From Alicyclobacillus suci (GTDB lineage: Bacteria > Bacillota > Bacilli > Alicyclobacillales > Alicyclobacillaceae): DNA of 64,000 bases. Shown piece by piece: positions 8,842 to 18,334 of this stretch; the stretch's first letter is position 1, and every line of letters begins with the position of its first letter. Made by a program: the position numbers and the translations under genes. The DNA lies in the NCBI RefSeq assembly GCF_017329615.1, contig NZ_JAFMTW010000017.1:1-64000 (forward strand). The letters run 5' to 3'. The notes below the pieces were generated by a model that was not told the origin of the DNA, made no database searches, and saw only the letters and a list, made by a program, of their open reading frames with translations.

Positions 8842-10137
8842 TTACATATTCTCGATGATCTTGTCCGCAAACTCGGACGTTTTCACTTCGGTTGCGCCTT
8901 CCATCAGACGTGCGAAGTCATACGTCACGACCTTCTGTTCAATCGTCTTTTCGAGCGCACGCGTAATCATGTCCGCAGCTTCCTGCCACCCCATGAATTC
9001 GAACATCATGACACCCGAGAGAATCACAGAACCCGGATTCACCTTGTCTAAATCCGCATACTTCGGCGCGGTTCCGTGCGTCGCTTCGAATACAGCGTGA
9101 CCAGTCACATAGTTAATATTTGCCCCAGGCGCAATCCCGATGCCACCAACCTGTGCAGCCAGGGCGTCAGAAATGTAGTCGCCATTCAAGTTCAACGTCG
9201 CGATGACGTCGTACTCTGCAGGGCGTGTTAGAATTTGCTGCAAGAAAGCATCAGCAATGACGTCTTTAACAATCAACTTGCCTGCCGCTTCAGCTTCGGC
9301 CTGGGCACGATTTGCGGCGTCGCTGCCTTGTTCATCCTTAATACGGTCATACTGTGCCCACGTAAACACCTTGTCGGCGTATTCGCGCTCTGCGACCTCA
9401 TAGCCCCAGTTTTTGAATGCACCTTCGGTGAACTTCATGATGTTTCCTTTATGAACCAATGTCACGCTCTTGCGACCATGTTGCAATGCGTAATCAATCG
9501 CCGCACGCACCAGTCGTTCGGTTCCTTCGCGCGAAACCGGCTTAATGCCGATGCCCGAGGTCTCCGGGAATCGAATTTTCTTGACGCCCATTTCATTCCG
9601 CAAAAAGTCGATGACCTTCTGTACTTCTGGCGTCCCCTCTTGCCATTCGACGCCCGCATAGATATCTTCCGAATTTTCCCGGAAAATGACCATATCTACA
9701 AGCTCCGGCTGCTTCACAGGCGATGGAACGCCGGTAAAATAACGGACTGGGCGCTGACATACATAAAGGTCGAGCTCTTGCCGAAGCGCCACGTTCAAAG
9801 ACCGAATGCCGCCACCCACTGGGGTTGTCAGAGGACCCTTGATGCTCACGATGTACTCAGTCAGCGCTTTCAACGTGTCTTCAGGAAGCCACTCGTTAAA
9901 CTTATTAAAAGCCTTTTCACCAGCGTACACTTCATACCATGCAATTTTTCGCTCGCCGCCATAGGACTTTTCAACTGCTGCATCAAACACTCGGCTGGAC
10001 GCGCGCCAAATGTCCGGCCCCGTGCCATCGCCTTCGATAAACGGAATAATCGGGTGAAGGGGTACATTCAACTTGCCATTCTGCAACGTGATAGGCTCGC
10101 CCGTTGCAGGAGGAGCGTAATGAGTGAACTGAGGCAT
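8842..10137 (-). CDS. icd: Isocitrate dehydrogenase, NADP-dependent
   Basis: 431 aa. The active-site segment [14 protein letters not shown] contains the serine phosphorylated in the E. coli enzyme. Also present are [10 protein letters not shown] at the N-terminus, [10 protein letters not shown], and the metal and cofactor region near [11 protein letters not shown] and HGTAPKYA. It oxidatively decarboxylates isocitrate to 2-oxoglutarate. It is upstream of mdh on the same strand, so TCA genes are paired. ATG 10137 follows GGGAGGGCCTGTC, a strong ribosome-binding site. Confidence 0.96.
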   Translation of the reverse strand: MPQFTHYAPPATGEPITLQNGKLNVPLHPIIPFIEGDGTGPDIWRASSRVFDAAVEKSYGGERKIAWYEVYAGEKAFNKFNEWLPEDTLKALTEYIVSIKGPLTTPVGGGIRSLNVALRQELDLYVCQRPVRYFTGVPSPVKQPELVDMVIFRENSEDIYAGVEWQEGTPEVQKVIDFLRNEMGVKKIRFPETSGIGIKPVSREGTERLVRAAIDYALQHGRKSVTLVHKGNIMKFTEGAFKNWGYEVAEREYADKVFTWAQYDRIKDEQGSDAANRAQAEAEAAGKLIVKDVIADAFLQQILTRPAEYDVIATLNLNGDYISDALAAQVGGIGIAPGANINYVTGHAVFEATHGTAPKYADLDKVNPGSVILSGVMMFEFMGWQEAADMITRALEKTIEQKVVTYDFARLMEGATEVKTSEFADKIIENM

Positions 10138-10271
10138 GACAGGCCCTCCCGTATGTAAGATATGGACGCGAAAAGGGGTGTACTAGGATGACAAAAGGCT
10201 GTGTAAGACTCCTCTTCTGCTATCCGATAATTCAATATTTATGATAACACAATCGGTTATTTCAGCCAATG

Positions 10272-11438
10272 TCACCAAAGCGGCCTGAGGCTCGGAACGT
10301 TCACACAGATGCGGAATTTCGCTTGCGATTCCTCGATTTCCATCGTGCCACGCATTCTTTCAGCGAGGCGAGCGACAATTTGCAGACCCACACCTCGTTC
10401 GGCTGTACGGCGTTCGCCGCCGTGACCCGAGCGGACATTCTCCACCACAAAAGAGACTCGGCGTCCATCGCCCGTCAGTTGCCATGTTGACGTCGTGTGA
10501 GGCGCGGCGTGATCAATCACATTTTTAAACACCGTACTCACCAACCGCTCCCATCCGGGCGGCGTCGTCTCCACAAACAATCCTGGCTCAGCATGGCCGT
10601 CCAAATCGCGTCCGTCCAGTTGCAAAAGCGCGCGATAACGATGGGCGACTTCCTCGGTGATATCGGAAACCGCTACGGGCTCCGTCGGCTGTAAAAACAC
10701 GCCGGAGCGCAAGCGAGACAAAAACAGCATGTCGGAAACCATGGTCGATGCCCGGTCCAACTCACGGCGGATGTCAGCTGCCGTTTGCGAATCGACCCCC
10801 CGATTCGTCAACATGGCCCCGACAGTGGCCAGCGGCGTTTGTAACTCGTGCGACAACTCGAGCACGGTCTCCTGGTAAGCTGACCATGCCTGCACGGTTG
10901 GTCGCATCAAGCGCCTTGCGAGAAACAAATTGCCAACGAGCGCCACGACGAAACCCACGCCACCCACAGTCCACATCAGGTGACGCGCGTGCCACAACAT
11001 GGACTTCTCCTGCGCAATCAGTGAGAATAAATACGTGTGAACGCGCTGTTTCCCAACTAGAATCGTCGTATCATAAACGCGATACGGCCGCTCTTGATAC
11101 TCAAGCGTGGCAAAGTGATTTTGATAGTCGAGCTTGCGAATGATATCAAACGGAACAGGCGTCCGTTTCAGAGCAATCACCTGCCCTTGGTCCAGCGCGT
11201 AAAAATACACGTTCTGCCCGCGGGCGTCACGGACATCGCGTGGATCAAAATGTTGACCGTGCAGCAAACTTGACACTGCGTCTTGAACCGACGCCGTCTG
11301 CGCCTGCAGGTCATTTTCACCGTCCTTCGATAATTCCGTGGACAATTCTCGGTAAACCGCCCCTCCGAGCACGGCCAACAACACACCTGTACTAAAGATC
11401 AGCAGTGCAGCAATCGTCACATACATGCGCCGAAACAT
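10272..11438 (-). CDS. Sensor histidine kinase
   Basis: 388 aa. Two membrane helices (about 5-27 and 154-175) flank an extracytoplasmic sensor of about 125 residues. The second helix runs almost directly into the dimerisation domain, with no clear HAMP. The phospho-acceptor is His197 in ELSHELQTPL. The ATPase domain has an N-box (FKNVIDHA) and a G2-like GVGLQIV, but the usual DXGXG box is replaced by NVRSGHGG and the ATP lid is short. It lies six bases after the response regulator. Its signal is unknown. Weak or altered ATP binding is possible. Confidence 0.85.
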   Translation of the reverse strand: MFRRMYVTIAALLIFSTGVLLAVLGGAVYRELSTELSKDGENDLQAQTASVQDAVSSLLHGQHFDPRDVRDARGQNVYFYALDQGQVIALKRTPVPFDIIRKLDYQNHFATLEYQERPYRVYDTTILVGKQRVHTYLFSLIAQEKSMLWHARHLMWTVGGVGFVVALVGNLFLARRLMRPTVQAWSAYQETVLELSHELQTPLATVGAMLTNRGVDSQTAADIRRELDRASTMVSDMLFLSRLRSGVFLQPTEPVAVSDITEEVAHRYRALLQLDGRDLDGHAEPGLFVETTPPGWERLVSTVFKNVIDHAAPHTTSTWQLTGDGRRVSFVVENVRSGHGGERRTAERGVGLQIVARLAERMRGTMEIEESQAKFRICVNVPSLRPLW

Positions 11439-11444
11439 CGCATA

Positions 11445-12125
11445 TTACTCCTCTACCGCCAAAAGCGTGTAGCCGCGCCCGCGTATGGTTTGGATGGCCC
11501 GCTTCCAACCGATGTTGGCGCATTTGCGGCGAAGAAAATAGACATAAGTGTCCAGTGCGCTATCAGCAACCTCCGCATCTGGCCCCCAGACGCGCGCAAT
11601 CAGTTGATCACGCGTCAACACTTGCCCGCGGTGGCGAAACAGACATTCCATGAGTGCAAACTCCTTGCTCGTGAGTTCTAACACCTTGCCGCGAAACTCT
11701 AAGCTACGCGTACGGGTCCGCAGTTTAGCCACGCCACAGGTAATCGTTTCATTGTCCGAGAGTTCAGGGGCGCGCCGGACCAATGCACTCACCCTCGCCA
11801 ACAGTTCTTCGGGTGCAAACGGCTTGCCTAAGTAATCATCCGCACCAGCGTTTAAACCTTGCACCTTATCTTTCGTCTCATTTTTGACCGTCAGCATTAA
11901 AATCGGCGTTTTACACCCTTGCTCACGCAGGTCCGTCACAACGTCAATTCCGCTCCCATCTGGCAACATGTAGTCAAGAATGAGGCAATCATAAGCGAGT
12001 GTCAGTCCACGGTCGAGGGCGTCATACGCCGTCGCCACGGCATCCACCTGATATCCGGTCTTTGCAAACATCGTGACGAGCTCCCGTTGCAGCTCAAGTT
12101 CGTCCTCCACGACCAATAGTCGCAT
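11445..12125 (-). CDS. Response regulator, OmpR/PhoB family
   Basis: 226 aa from ATG 12125, preceded by GGAAGGGACGTCGC. A start 17 codons earlier lacks support. Receiver domain 1-120 has the acidic pair E7/D8, phospho-acceptor Asp51 (LILDYMLPDGSG) and the conserved Lys in LGKPF. The C-terminal winged helix (about 130-226) contains LTSKEFALMECLF and the DNA-contact segment RGRGYTLL. It activates or represses target promoters when phosphorylated by the downstream kinase. The pair sits between trpS and icd; its targets are not visible. Confidence 0.92.
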   Translation of the reverse strand: MRLLVVEDELELQRELVTMFAKTGYQVDAVATAYDALDRGLTLAYDCLILDYMLPDGSGIDVVTDLREQGCKTPILMLTVKNETKDKVQGLNAGADDYLGKPFAPEELLARVSALVRRAPELSDNETITCGVAKLRTRTRSLEFRGKVLELTSKEFALMECLFRHRGQVLTRDQLIARVWGPDAEVADSALDTYVYFLRRKCANIGWKRAIQTIRGRGYTLLAVEE

Positions 12126-12198
12126 GCGACGTCCCTTCCTTACACCATGAAATAATGCCGTGCATGAACAGCGCAATCACAGACGCCCGTGGAACGAA

Positions 12199-12225
12199 AG
12201 GGCGAGGGCGCGCGCTCGCTCTTTT
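12199..12225 (-). terminator. Candidate terminator after trpS
   Basis: On the minus strand AGAGCGAG and CTCGCCCT form an 8-bp stem with one G-T pair and a GC-rich loop, followed by TTCGTT. It lies between trpS and the response regulator. The T-tract is weak. Confidence 0.4.
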
Positions 12226-12235
12226 CACGCCTCAA

Positions 12236-13219
12236 TCACTGTACGAGAAACCCCAATCGCTCCTTGACTGTGGCTAATGTTTGCCGCGACAAATCACGCG
12301 CCCGCTCTGCACCAGTGCGCAGGACCCGGTCGACCTCATCTGTCGCAATCAACTCTTGGTAACGCGCTTGCACCGGCGCCAATCCATCGACGACTACCTC
12401 CGCCAACTCTTTCTTGAACTGACCATAACCTTTACCTGCGAAGTGCTCCGCCACCTGCTCCATCGTCATATCCGTAAACAGCCCAAATATCGTCATGAGG
12501 TTACTGACCGCCGGCTTTTGTTCGATATCGTAACGCACTTCCTTGTCCGAATCCGTTACGGCACGGCTAATTTTCTTGCGGATGACATCCGGCGGATCGA
12601 GAATTGCAATATACGCCCCTTGGCTTTCATCGCTCTTACTCATCTTTTTCTCAGGATTCTCAAGGCTCATAATGCGCCCGCCAACCTTCGGAATGTATGG
12701 TTCGGGTACGACAAACGTATCACCGAAACGGTGGTTAAAACGTTCTGCGATATCGCGCGTGAGCTCCAAATGTTGCTTTTGATCTTCACCGACTGGCACA
12801 AGGTCCGTCTGATACAGCAAGATATCGGCAGCCATCAGTGCAGGATACGTAAACAATCCAGCTGTCACGACATCCTTCGTCGCAGCCTTGTCCTTAAACT
12901 GGGTCATCCGCCCCAATTCGCCGTAATACGCGATACACTGTAACAGCCATCCAAGTTCTGCATGCGCGGGTACGTGCGATTGAATGAAGACAATAGACTT
13001 TTCAGGGTCTATCCCTGCCGCCAAATACAGTGCAGCGAGATTTCTCGAATTTTGACGCAGCGCTGCCGGATCTTGCGGCACCGTGATGGCATGAAGATCT
13101 ACCACACAAAACAAACACTGTGCCTCGTGTTGAAGACGAACGAAATTCTTCATCGCCCCAAGATAGTTGCCAATCGTCAGATTGCCTGACGGTTGAATGC
13201 CAGAAAACACACGTTTCAC
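12236..13219 (-). CDS. trpS: Tryptophanyl-tRNA synthetase
   Basis: 327 aa, normal length. GTG 13219 is chosen because AGAGGGGGAAG precedes it and the protein then begins MKRVFSGIQPSG, the family N-terminus. A longer frame begins in the terminator of the leader. Class I synthetase with TIGN (HIGH-like, 15-18) and KMSKS (KKMSKSDES). Charges tRNA-Trp. It is preceded by a tryptophan-specific T-box leader, so expression should rise when tRNA-Trp is uncharged. It lies downstream of pyk but has its own promoter. Confidence 0.96.
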   Translation of the reverse strand: MKRVFSGIQPSGNLTIGNYLGAMKNFVRLQHEAQCLFCVVDLHAITVPQDPAALRQNSRNLAALYLAAGIDPEKSIVFIQSHVPAHAELGWLLQCIAYYGELGRMTQFKDKAATKDVVTAGLFTYPALMAADILLYQTDLVPVGEDQKQHLELTRDIAERFNHRFGDTFVVPEPYIPKVGGRIMSLENPEKKMSKSDESQGAYIAILDPPDVIRKKISRAVTDSDKEVRYDIEQKPAVSNLMTIFGLFTDMTMEQVAEHFAGKGYGQFKKELAEVVVDGLAPVQARYQELIATDEVDRVLRTGAERARDLSRQTLATVKERLGFLVQ

Positions 13220-13259
13220 AAGTACTTCCCCCTCTTGCACCACTGAGATTGCAACCAAA

Positions 13260-13582
13260 ATAAAACGCGGAGCAAATCGTCCATACATATTGGGACGAAA
13301 AACTCCGCGGTACCACCCATGTTCAGCGACTTTTAAAACGTCGCTGCGCTCGACCAGCCATCACTGGCCGACCAAATATCGCTGGTCAGACGAGCCGACC
13401 TACTCGTCCAAACTGGACTTCAGTCGACTGGCTCTAAGGCCCATTCAGCAGCACACCGCACACCAGGCTTCCACCACCCCTGGCTCGCTCAGCCGATGCT
13501 CATCCATGTTTTGAACGACACACCGCAATGTCGGTAATCACTGCGTACTATTCCTCTTCAACGCCATCTATGCAATTCAACT
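13260..13582 (-). promoter_or_regulatory. T-box leader of trpS (Trp specifier)
   Basis: On the minus strand, AGGAATAGTACG opens stem I and GGTGGAAGCC marks the distal region. GAA-TGG-GCC gives a UGG specifier (complement of 13441-13443). The antiterminator T-box GGGTGGTACCGCGG is near 13306-13319. The competing terminator pairs CGCGGAG with CTCCGCG, with an inner CGTCC/GGACG stem, and is followed by TTTTATTTT just before trpS. Uncharged tRNA-Trp should stabilise the antiterminator and permit transcription. Confidence 0.92.
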
Positions 13583-13588
13583 ATCCAG

Positions 13589-13617
13589 ATTATATGCCCC
13601 TACAAACGGCGATGCAA
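13589..13617 (-). promoter_or_regulatory. Sigma-A promoter of the trpS leader
   Basis: On the minus strand, TTGCAT is followed after 17 bases by a perfect TATAAT. This places the start of transcription near 13582, just before the T-box stem I. Confidence 0.8.
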
Positions 13618-13647
13618 CTTCACGCTGGCACCCATGGGTTGGCCGAA

Positions 13648-15405
13648 TTACAAGACTTGCACGCGACCGCGATAAACTAGTCCGCGATGTGGATCAAGCG
13701 TAATCGTCTCGCCATCTTGTAATACGTCCAATGCCTCTGCAACACCGACAATTACAGGCTTACCCAAGGACACGCCAACCACCGCAGCGTGAGAAGTCAA
13801 GCCCCCTTCTGTGGTCACGATGCCTGCCGCCTTTTCAATAGCCTGCATGACATCCTTATCCGTCGAGGTCGTCACAATAATATCTCCCTCGCCCACTTTG
13901 TCGTTTAAGTCAGATGCATCCTTGACGACGACAGCGCGACCCGTGACAGACGTCTTACCGACGCCAGTGCCTTTGACGACCGAGTCAGCAATGGTGTGAA
14001 CCTTGAGGAAGTTGGTTGTCCCTGGCTGACCTGCCGGAATTCCGCCGATGATAAGCACCAAATCCCCGTTCTGCACGTGACCAGTGGACAATGCACCTTC
14101 AACAGCGGCGGACAAAATATCATCCGTGGTCGTGCAAGGTTGCGAAACGACAACCGGGTGAATCCCCCAGGATACTGTCAAACGCCGTGCGATGGCCTCG
14201 TTTGGTGTCACCGCAACCACATTCGTCAGCGGCCGATACTTCGAGATAGACCTAGCCGTGTGCCCAGAGGTCGTCACAGTGATAACGGCTTTGGCATCGA
14301 GATCTGAAGCCAAGGTTTTCACTGCATGTCCCAGTGCGTCGCTGACCAGTTTTGTGCATTCTGTTTGATGGCGCCAGACAACTTCGCGCTGAATCAGTGC
14401 TGTCTCTGCACGCACCGCAATTTGCGCCATGGTGCGTACCGACTCGATTGGGTAACGGCCTGCCGCCGTTTCGCCACTGAGCATCACGGCATCAGTGCCA
14501 TCAAAAATAGCGTTGGCGACGTCACTGGCTTCAGCGCGCGTCGGACGCGGATTGCGCTGCATCGAATCGAGCATTTGTGTAGCCGTGATGACTGGTTTTC
14601 CGTATTTGTTACACAGGGAGATGATGCGCTTTTGCGCGAGAGGTACTTCTTCGGTGGGAATTTCAACGCCGAGATCTCCGCGCGCAACCATCATGCCATC
14701 GGTCACTTCGATGATTTCCTCGAGCCTATCCATACCCTCTTGTGTTTCAATTTTCGAGATGATATCCGCGTGGTAGTTGTGCTCTTCGAGGATACGTCGA
14801 ACTTCGAGCACGTCGCCAGCCTTGCGAACAAACGATGCGGCGATTAAGTCCACACCCTGCTCAATGCCGAACACGATGTCTTTTTTGTCCTTTTCCGTGA
14901 CACCCGGAATTCGCAAGGTCACCCCTGGAACGTTAATCCCCTTGTTGTCCTTCAGCGTACCGCCGTTCGTCACGCGGCAGCGAATATCGTGGCCCGAGAC
15001 CTCTATGACTTCGAGTCCAATCAAACCGTCGTCAATGCGGATAGGTGCCCCTGGATAAACGTCCTCGACGAGTCCCTCGTAGGAAATCCATACGCGTTCT
15101 TTCGTTCCGACTTCAACTGGGTCAATCGTCAATGTGATTTCATCGTTATCAGCGAGTTCGACAGCGCCATTTTGAATTTTACCTGTGCGGATTTTTGGAC
15201 CCTTGATGTCCAACATGATGCCCACATACTTACCAACCTTCCGCGACGCTTCGCGAATACGGCGGATGCGTTCAGCATGTTCCTCGTATGTACCGTGAGA
15301 AAAGTTTAATCGAGCGACATCGAGACCCTCTTCGATAAGCCGAGTCAATGTCTCTAGGGACTCACTAGCAGGTCCGATGGTAGCGACAATCTTCGTCTTT
15401 CTCAT
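13648..15405 (-). CDS. pyk: Pyruvate kinase with extra C-terminal PEP-utiliser domain
   Basis: 585 aa. An N-terminal TIM barrel (TKIVATIGPAS; active-site region near MVARGDLGVEIP) and the allosteric domain make up the usual 470-480 residues. They are followed by a domain of about 100 residues ending in a TSHAAV phosphohistidine-like motif. This added domain is known from Bacillus and Geobacillus enzymes; its histidine position resembles PEP-utilising enzymes but its role is unclear. Converts PEP and ADP to pyruvate and ATP. It lies downstream of accA; the pfkA gene found between them in Bacillus is absent. Confidence 0.97.
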   Translation of the reverse strand: MRKTKIVATIGPASESLETLTRLIEEGLDVARLNFSHGTYEEHAERIRRIREASRKVGKYVGIMLDIKGPKIRTGKIQNGAVELADNDEITLTIDPVEVGTKERVWISYEGLVEDVYPGAPIRIDDGLIGLEVIEVSGHDIRCRVTNGGTLKDNKGINVPGVTLRIPGVTEKDKKDIVFGIEQGVDLIAASFVRKAGDVLEVRRILEEHNYHADIISKIETQEGMDRLEEIIEVTDGMMVARGDLGVEIPTEEVPLAQKRIISLCNKYGKPVITATQMLDSMQRNPRPTRAEASDVANAIFDGTDAVMLSGETAAGRYPIESVRTMAQIAVRAETALIQREVVWRHQTECTKLVSDALGHAVKTLASDLDAKAVITVTTSGHTARSISKYRPLTNVVAVTPNEAIARRLTVSWGIHPVVVSQPCTTTDDILSAAVEGALSTGHVQNGDLVLIIGGIPAGQPGTTNFLKVHTIADSVVKGTGVGKTSVTGRAVVVKDASDLNDKVGEGDIIVTTSTDKDVMQAIEKAAGIVTTEGGLTSHAAVVGVSLGKPVIVGVAEALDVLQDGETITLDPHRGLVYRGRVQVL

Positions 15406-15465
15406 CCTAAAACCTCTCTCTTGTTCAGGTGTGATATAGCGCGTGAACAGTTGTCACGGACAAAG

Positions 15466-15506
15466 CAAAAAGCGGAATGCCCACCTAGCAGGTGGACACC
15501 GCTTTG
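15466..15506 (-). terminator. Intrinsic terminator after accA
   Basis: On the minus strand AAAGCGG, an inner CCACCT/AGGTGG stem and CCGCTTTTTGCTTTG form a classical terminator directly after the accA stop. It separates the acc operon from pyk. Confidence 0.85.
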
Positions 15507-16463
15507 CTACCGTTCAACGTATTCTCCCATATCCCGATATTTATCGTATCGCTCGGTCAGGAGTTCATCAATAGGCTTTTTTGCGAGCTCGCGCAAACTT
15601 TCGATGATTTTCTCGCGCACAGTCGCAACCATCGCCGCTGGGTCTTTTTGCGCGCCACCCTTTGGCTCAGGAATTAACTCGTCTGCAATACCCAATTCCA
15701 CTAAATCAGGCCCGGTAATTCGCATGACCTCAGCAGCTCGGCTCGCCTGCGTACTATCTTTCCACAAAATCGCCGCCGCTGATTCGGGTGCGATAACAGA
15801 ATACCAGGCGTACTGCAACACGTAGACTCTGTCGGTGATACCCAGCCCCAACGCGCCACCACTACCGCCTTCACCTGTGACAAAGCTGATAGTCGGCACG
15901 CGAAGTCCTGCCATCTCGAGCAGATTTCGCGCAATCGCCTCGCTCTGACCGCGCTCTTCCGCGGACATTCCGGGATATGCGCCAGCTGTATCGATAAACA
16001 TGACGACCGGCCGGCCAAACTTTTCAGCCTGTTTCATTAATCGCAGTGCTTTGCGGTAACCCTCTGGATGGGCCATACCGAAGTTGCGGTGAATATTCTC
16101 CTTGGTATCGCGCCCTTTTTGATGACCAATAATGGTCACCGGCTTGCCGTCGATAAGTCCCACGCCACCCACAATCGATGGGTCATCGCGAAAGTTTCTA
16201 TCTCCGTGCAGTTCAATAAATTCTGTGCAGACGCCCTTAATGTAATCGAGGGTCGTCGGTCGTCCAGGCTGCCGCGCAATCTGAACCCGCTGCCACGCTG
16301 AGAGATGATTGTAGGTCTCTTCCGTCAGCTCATCCAGATGTTCTTCAAGCCTACGCACCTCACCGGAGAGATCTAAACCGTTCTTCTCCATGAAGCCCTT
16401 GAGTTCCTGGATTTTGTTCTTCAGTTCGGAGAGTGGCTTTTCAAACTCGAGCTCACTCGGCAT
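15507..16463 (-). CDS. accA: Acetyl-CoA carboxylase, carboxyltransferase subunit alpha
   Basis: 318 aa from ATG 16463, which overlaps the end of accD by 11 bases and follows GGGGGTGGG. An in-frame ATG six codons earlier is less well placed. The N-terminal helical segment is followed by a crotonase-fold domain with [16 protein letters not shown] and [12 protein letters not shown], the oxyanion/CoA region. With AccD it moves the carboxyl group from biotin to acetyl-CoA to form malonyl-CoA, the first step of fatty-acid synthesis. Translational coupling to accD would keep subunits in balance. Confidence 0.96.
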   Translation of the reverse strand: MPSELEFEKPLSELKNKIQELKGFMEKNGLDLSGEVRRLEEHLDELTEETYNHLSAWQRVQIARQPGRPTTLDYIKGVCTEFIELHGDRNFRDDPSIVGGVGLIDGKPVTIIGHQKGRDTKENIHRNFGMAHPEGYRKALRLMKQAEKFGRPVVMFIDTAGAYPGMSAEERGQSEAIARNLLEMAGLRVPTISFVTGEGGSGGALGLGITDRVYVLQYAWYSVIAPESAAAILWKDSTQASRAAEVMRITGPDLVELGIADELIPEPKGGAQKDPAAMVATVREKIIESLRELAKKPIDELLTERYDKYRDMGEYVER

Positions 16464-17349
16464 CTGCCCACCCCCGCGCACTGTGAATCCTCACCAGCAC
16501 ACCCAGTGCATCCCGCAGCTGTTTGCGATGAACCACTTTGTCTACCATCCCATGTTTTAAGTTAAACTCGGCCGTCTGAAAGTCGTCCGGCAGTTTTTGA
16601 CGAATCGTCTGCTCAATGACGCGTTTACCTGCAAATCCAAACATGGCGCCAGGTTCAGCGAAGATAATATCGCCGAGACTTGCAAAGCTCGCGCTCACGC
16701 CACCCGTCGTCGGATGCGTAATCACGGTGACAAAAAGGACTTGCTCGTCGTGCATGCGACGCAGCGCAACACTCGTTTTGGCCATCTGCATCAACGACAA
16801 AATGCCTTCCTGCATGCGCGCGCCACCCGAGGCTGTGAATAAAATCAGCGGCTCGCGCACTTCTGTAGCACGTTCCATGATGCGCGTCAGTTTTTCGCCA
16901 ACCGCTGACCCCATTGACCCCATAATAAACCTAGGATCCATCACGGCGATGGCCACTGGCACGCCATCAATCGTACCCTCGCCCGTCACAGCGCCTTCTG
17001 TCAGTCCGGTCGATTTTTGCGCCTTTTCCAACTTTGATTCGTAATCCGGGAAACCGAGTGGGTTTGTCGACGTGACATCGCCATTTAACTCCACAAACGA
17101 ACCCTCGTCCAAAGTCAGCGCAATGCGCGTATAGGCATCCACCCGAAAGTGGAAATTACATTCCGGGCACGTATATGCGTGCTTTTGCAGTTCCTTGCCC
17201 ATAATCAGATTGCCACATGCGTCACACTTTTCAACCAAGCCCTTGGGAATGTCCTTTTCAACCGGATCTGGCGTCGGCACCTTCTCCCGTTCCACCGTCT
17301 TCCCAAGCGTGGCATAGTGTCTGCGCTTGTTAAACAAATCTCTTAGCAC
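16453..17349 (-). CDS. accD: Acetyl-CoA carboxylase, carboxyltransferase subunit beta
   Basis: 298 aa. An N-terminal four-cysteine zinc ribbon (CDACG ... CPECNFH, about 38-63) is followed by the crotonase-fold carboxyltransferase domain with [21 protein letters not shown]. It forms the alpha2-beta2 carboxyltransferase with AccA. First gene of the accD-accA operon, with no obvious FapR-type operator that I can identify upstream. It follows a small uncharacterised gene by about 75 bases. Confidence 0.96.
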   Translation of the reverse strand: MLRDLFNKRRHYATLGKTVEREKVPTPDPVEKDIPKGLVEKCDACGNLIMGKELQKHAYTCPECNFHFRVDAYTRIALTLDEGSFVELNGDVTSTNPLGFPDYESKLEKAQKSTGLTEGAVTGEGTIDGVPVAIAVMDPRFIMGSMGSAVGEKLTRIMERATEVREPLILFTASGGARMQEGILSLMQMAKTSVALRRMHDEQVLFVTVITHPTTGGVSASFASLGDIIFAEPGAMFGFAGKRVIEQTIRQKLPDDFQTAEFNLKHGMVDKVVHRKQLRDALGVLVRIHSARGWADAE

Positions 17350-17423
17350 TCTTCCACCTCATCATTCAAAGAGGTTGTCCGAACGTGCGCACGCCCCTGC
17401 GCTTCACGCATGTCAAACACACC

Positions 17424-17618
17424 TCAGAAGGAGGAATGCAAGATGTCCTTCAGAACCTCTTGCCCCTCGTCCAGTTCGGTCTCCGGGATGAGAATTTCGA
17501 ACTGTTCCTTCGCTCCGCGAGCTTGCCTAACCTTGACGAGAAACCCTTCTTCTGTCAACTTGTCCTTTATGTGGTCCGCCTGCTTGGCGGTGGGCGCAAT
17601 ATAGATGACAGTCCACAT
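17424..17618 (-). CDS. Small protein, DUF2007-like
   Basis: 64 aa from ATG 17618, placed by the AGGAG eight bases before it. The frame extends 14 codons further but without a ribosome-binding site. Sequence MWTVIYIAPTAKQADHIKDK followed by a beta-alpha-beta pattern (GFLVKVRQARG, FEILIPETE) suggests a small ferredoxin-like fold of the kind annotated as putative signal-transducing DUF2007. It lies upstream of accD on the same strand and may share its transcript. Function unknown. Confidence 0.65.
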   Translation of the reverse strand: MWTVIYIAPTAKQADHIKDKLTEEGFLVKVRQARGAKEQFEILIPETELDEGQEVLKDILHSSF

Positions 17619-17740
17619 CTTCTTCGCTCCTAGGACTCGACTCGAAATTCTTCCTGGCATTATAACACGTTCTACAAAAACGACGTGTAGCCGTACGCAA
17701 TCCTACGATACCATAACTCACAAGTTGCGCAAATGCGTTC

Positions 17741-18226
17741 TCAGACGGTATCGTCGTAAGCTGACGTATGATGCTGGTGCGCAATTCGAGAAGCGGCGGC
17801 GGCGGCGACCGCGGCGACGAGATCATCTAAAAACACGTGAATCCGCTGGCGGTCTTGATTGAGTTCGCCAACAATCCCCACCTTGGTTTTGTCTAGATAG
17901 CCAAAGTTCGTCAATCCAATCGAACCGTATACGTTGGTAATCGAGAGCGCCAGAATTTCGTCGACACCGTACAGCGGTTCATCCGTCTCCATAATGCTTT
18001 GCAAAGGCTCCGGCAGCGCCTTTTGCTCTGCCAACACATCCAGCGCTAAGCCTGTGTATATCGCGTGTTGAACCTCCCGTTTCTCGAGAACCCGCGCGAC
18101 GCTGTCCAAACATTGCTCCATCGTCAACGACGGATGGTAGGGCTTTTGCAAGTCATATACAATTTGAGCGATTGCGGCAAGTTCTACGCCTCGTGCCTTT
18201 AATTGTTCAATCACACTCACGGACAC
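17741..18226 (-). CDS. Phosphatidylglycerophosphatase A-like protein (YutG family)
   Basis: 161 aa and soluble. It closely follows the B. subtilis YutG pattern as I remember it: ARGVELAAIAQIVYDLQ, then EVQHAIYTGLALD, LYGVDEILALSI, NVYGSIGLTNFGYLDK and the C-terminal HVFLDDLVAAVAAAAASR. The PgpA superfamily dephosphorylates phosphatidylglycerophosphate, but the soluble YutG branch is poorly tested. It stands between dnaE and the accD-linked gene on the same strand. The name rests on family resemblance. Confidence 0.8.
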   Translation of the reverse strand: MSVSVIEQLKARGVELAAIAQIVYDLQKPYHPSLTMEQCLDSVARVLEKREVQHAIYTGLALDVLAEQKALPEPLQSIMETDEPLYGVDEILALSITNVYGSIGLTNFGYLDKTKVGIVGELNQDRQRIHVFLDDLVAAVAAAAASRIAHQHHTSAYDDTV

Positions 18227-18334
18227 ATGCGTCCCCCCTGTCCTTTGAGCCTACGACGAAAAAAAGCTAGGTATGTCTACTTTTCATGGATTCAACTGTA
18301 GGCGTCTTACTGTTGATGATTCAAGATCCGGTGC

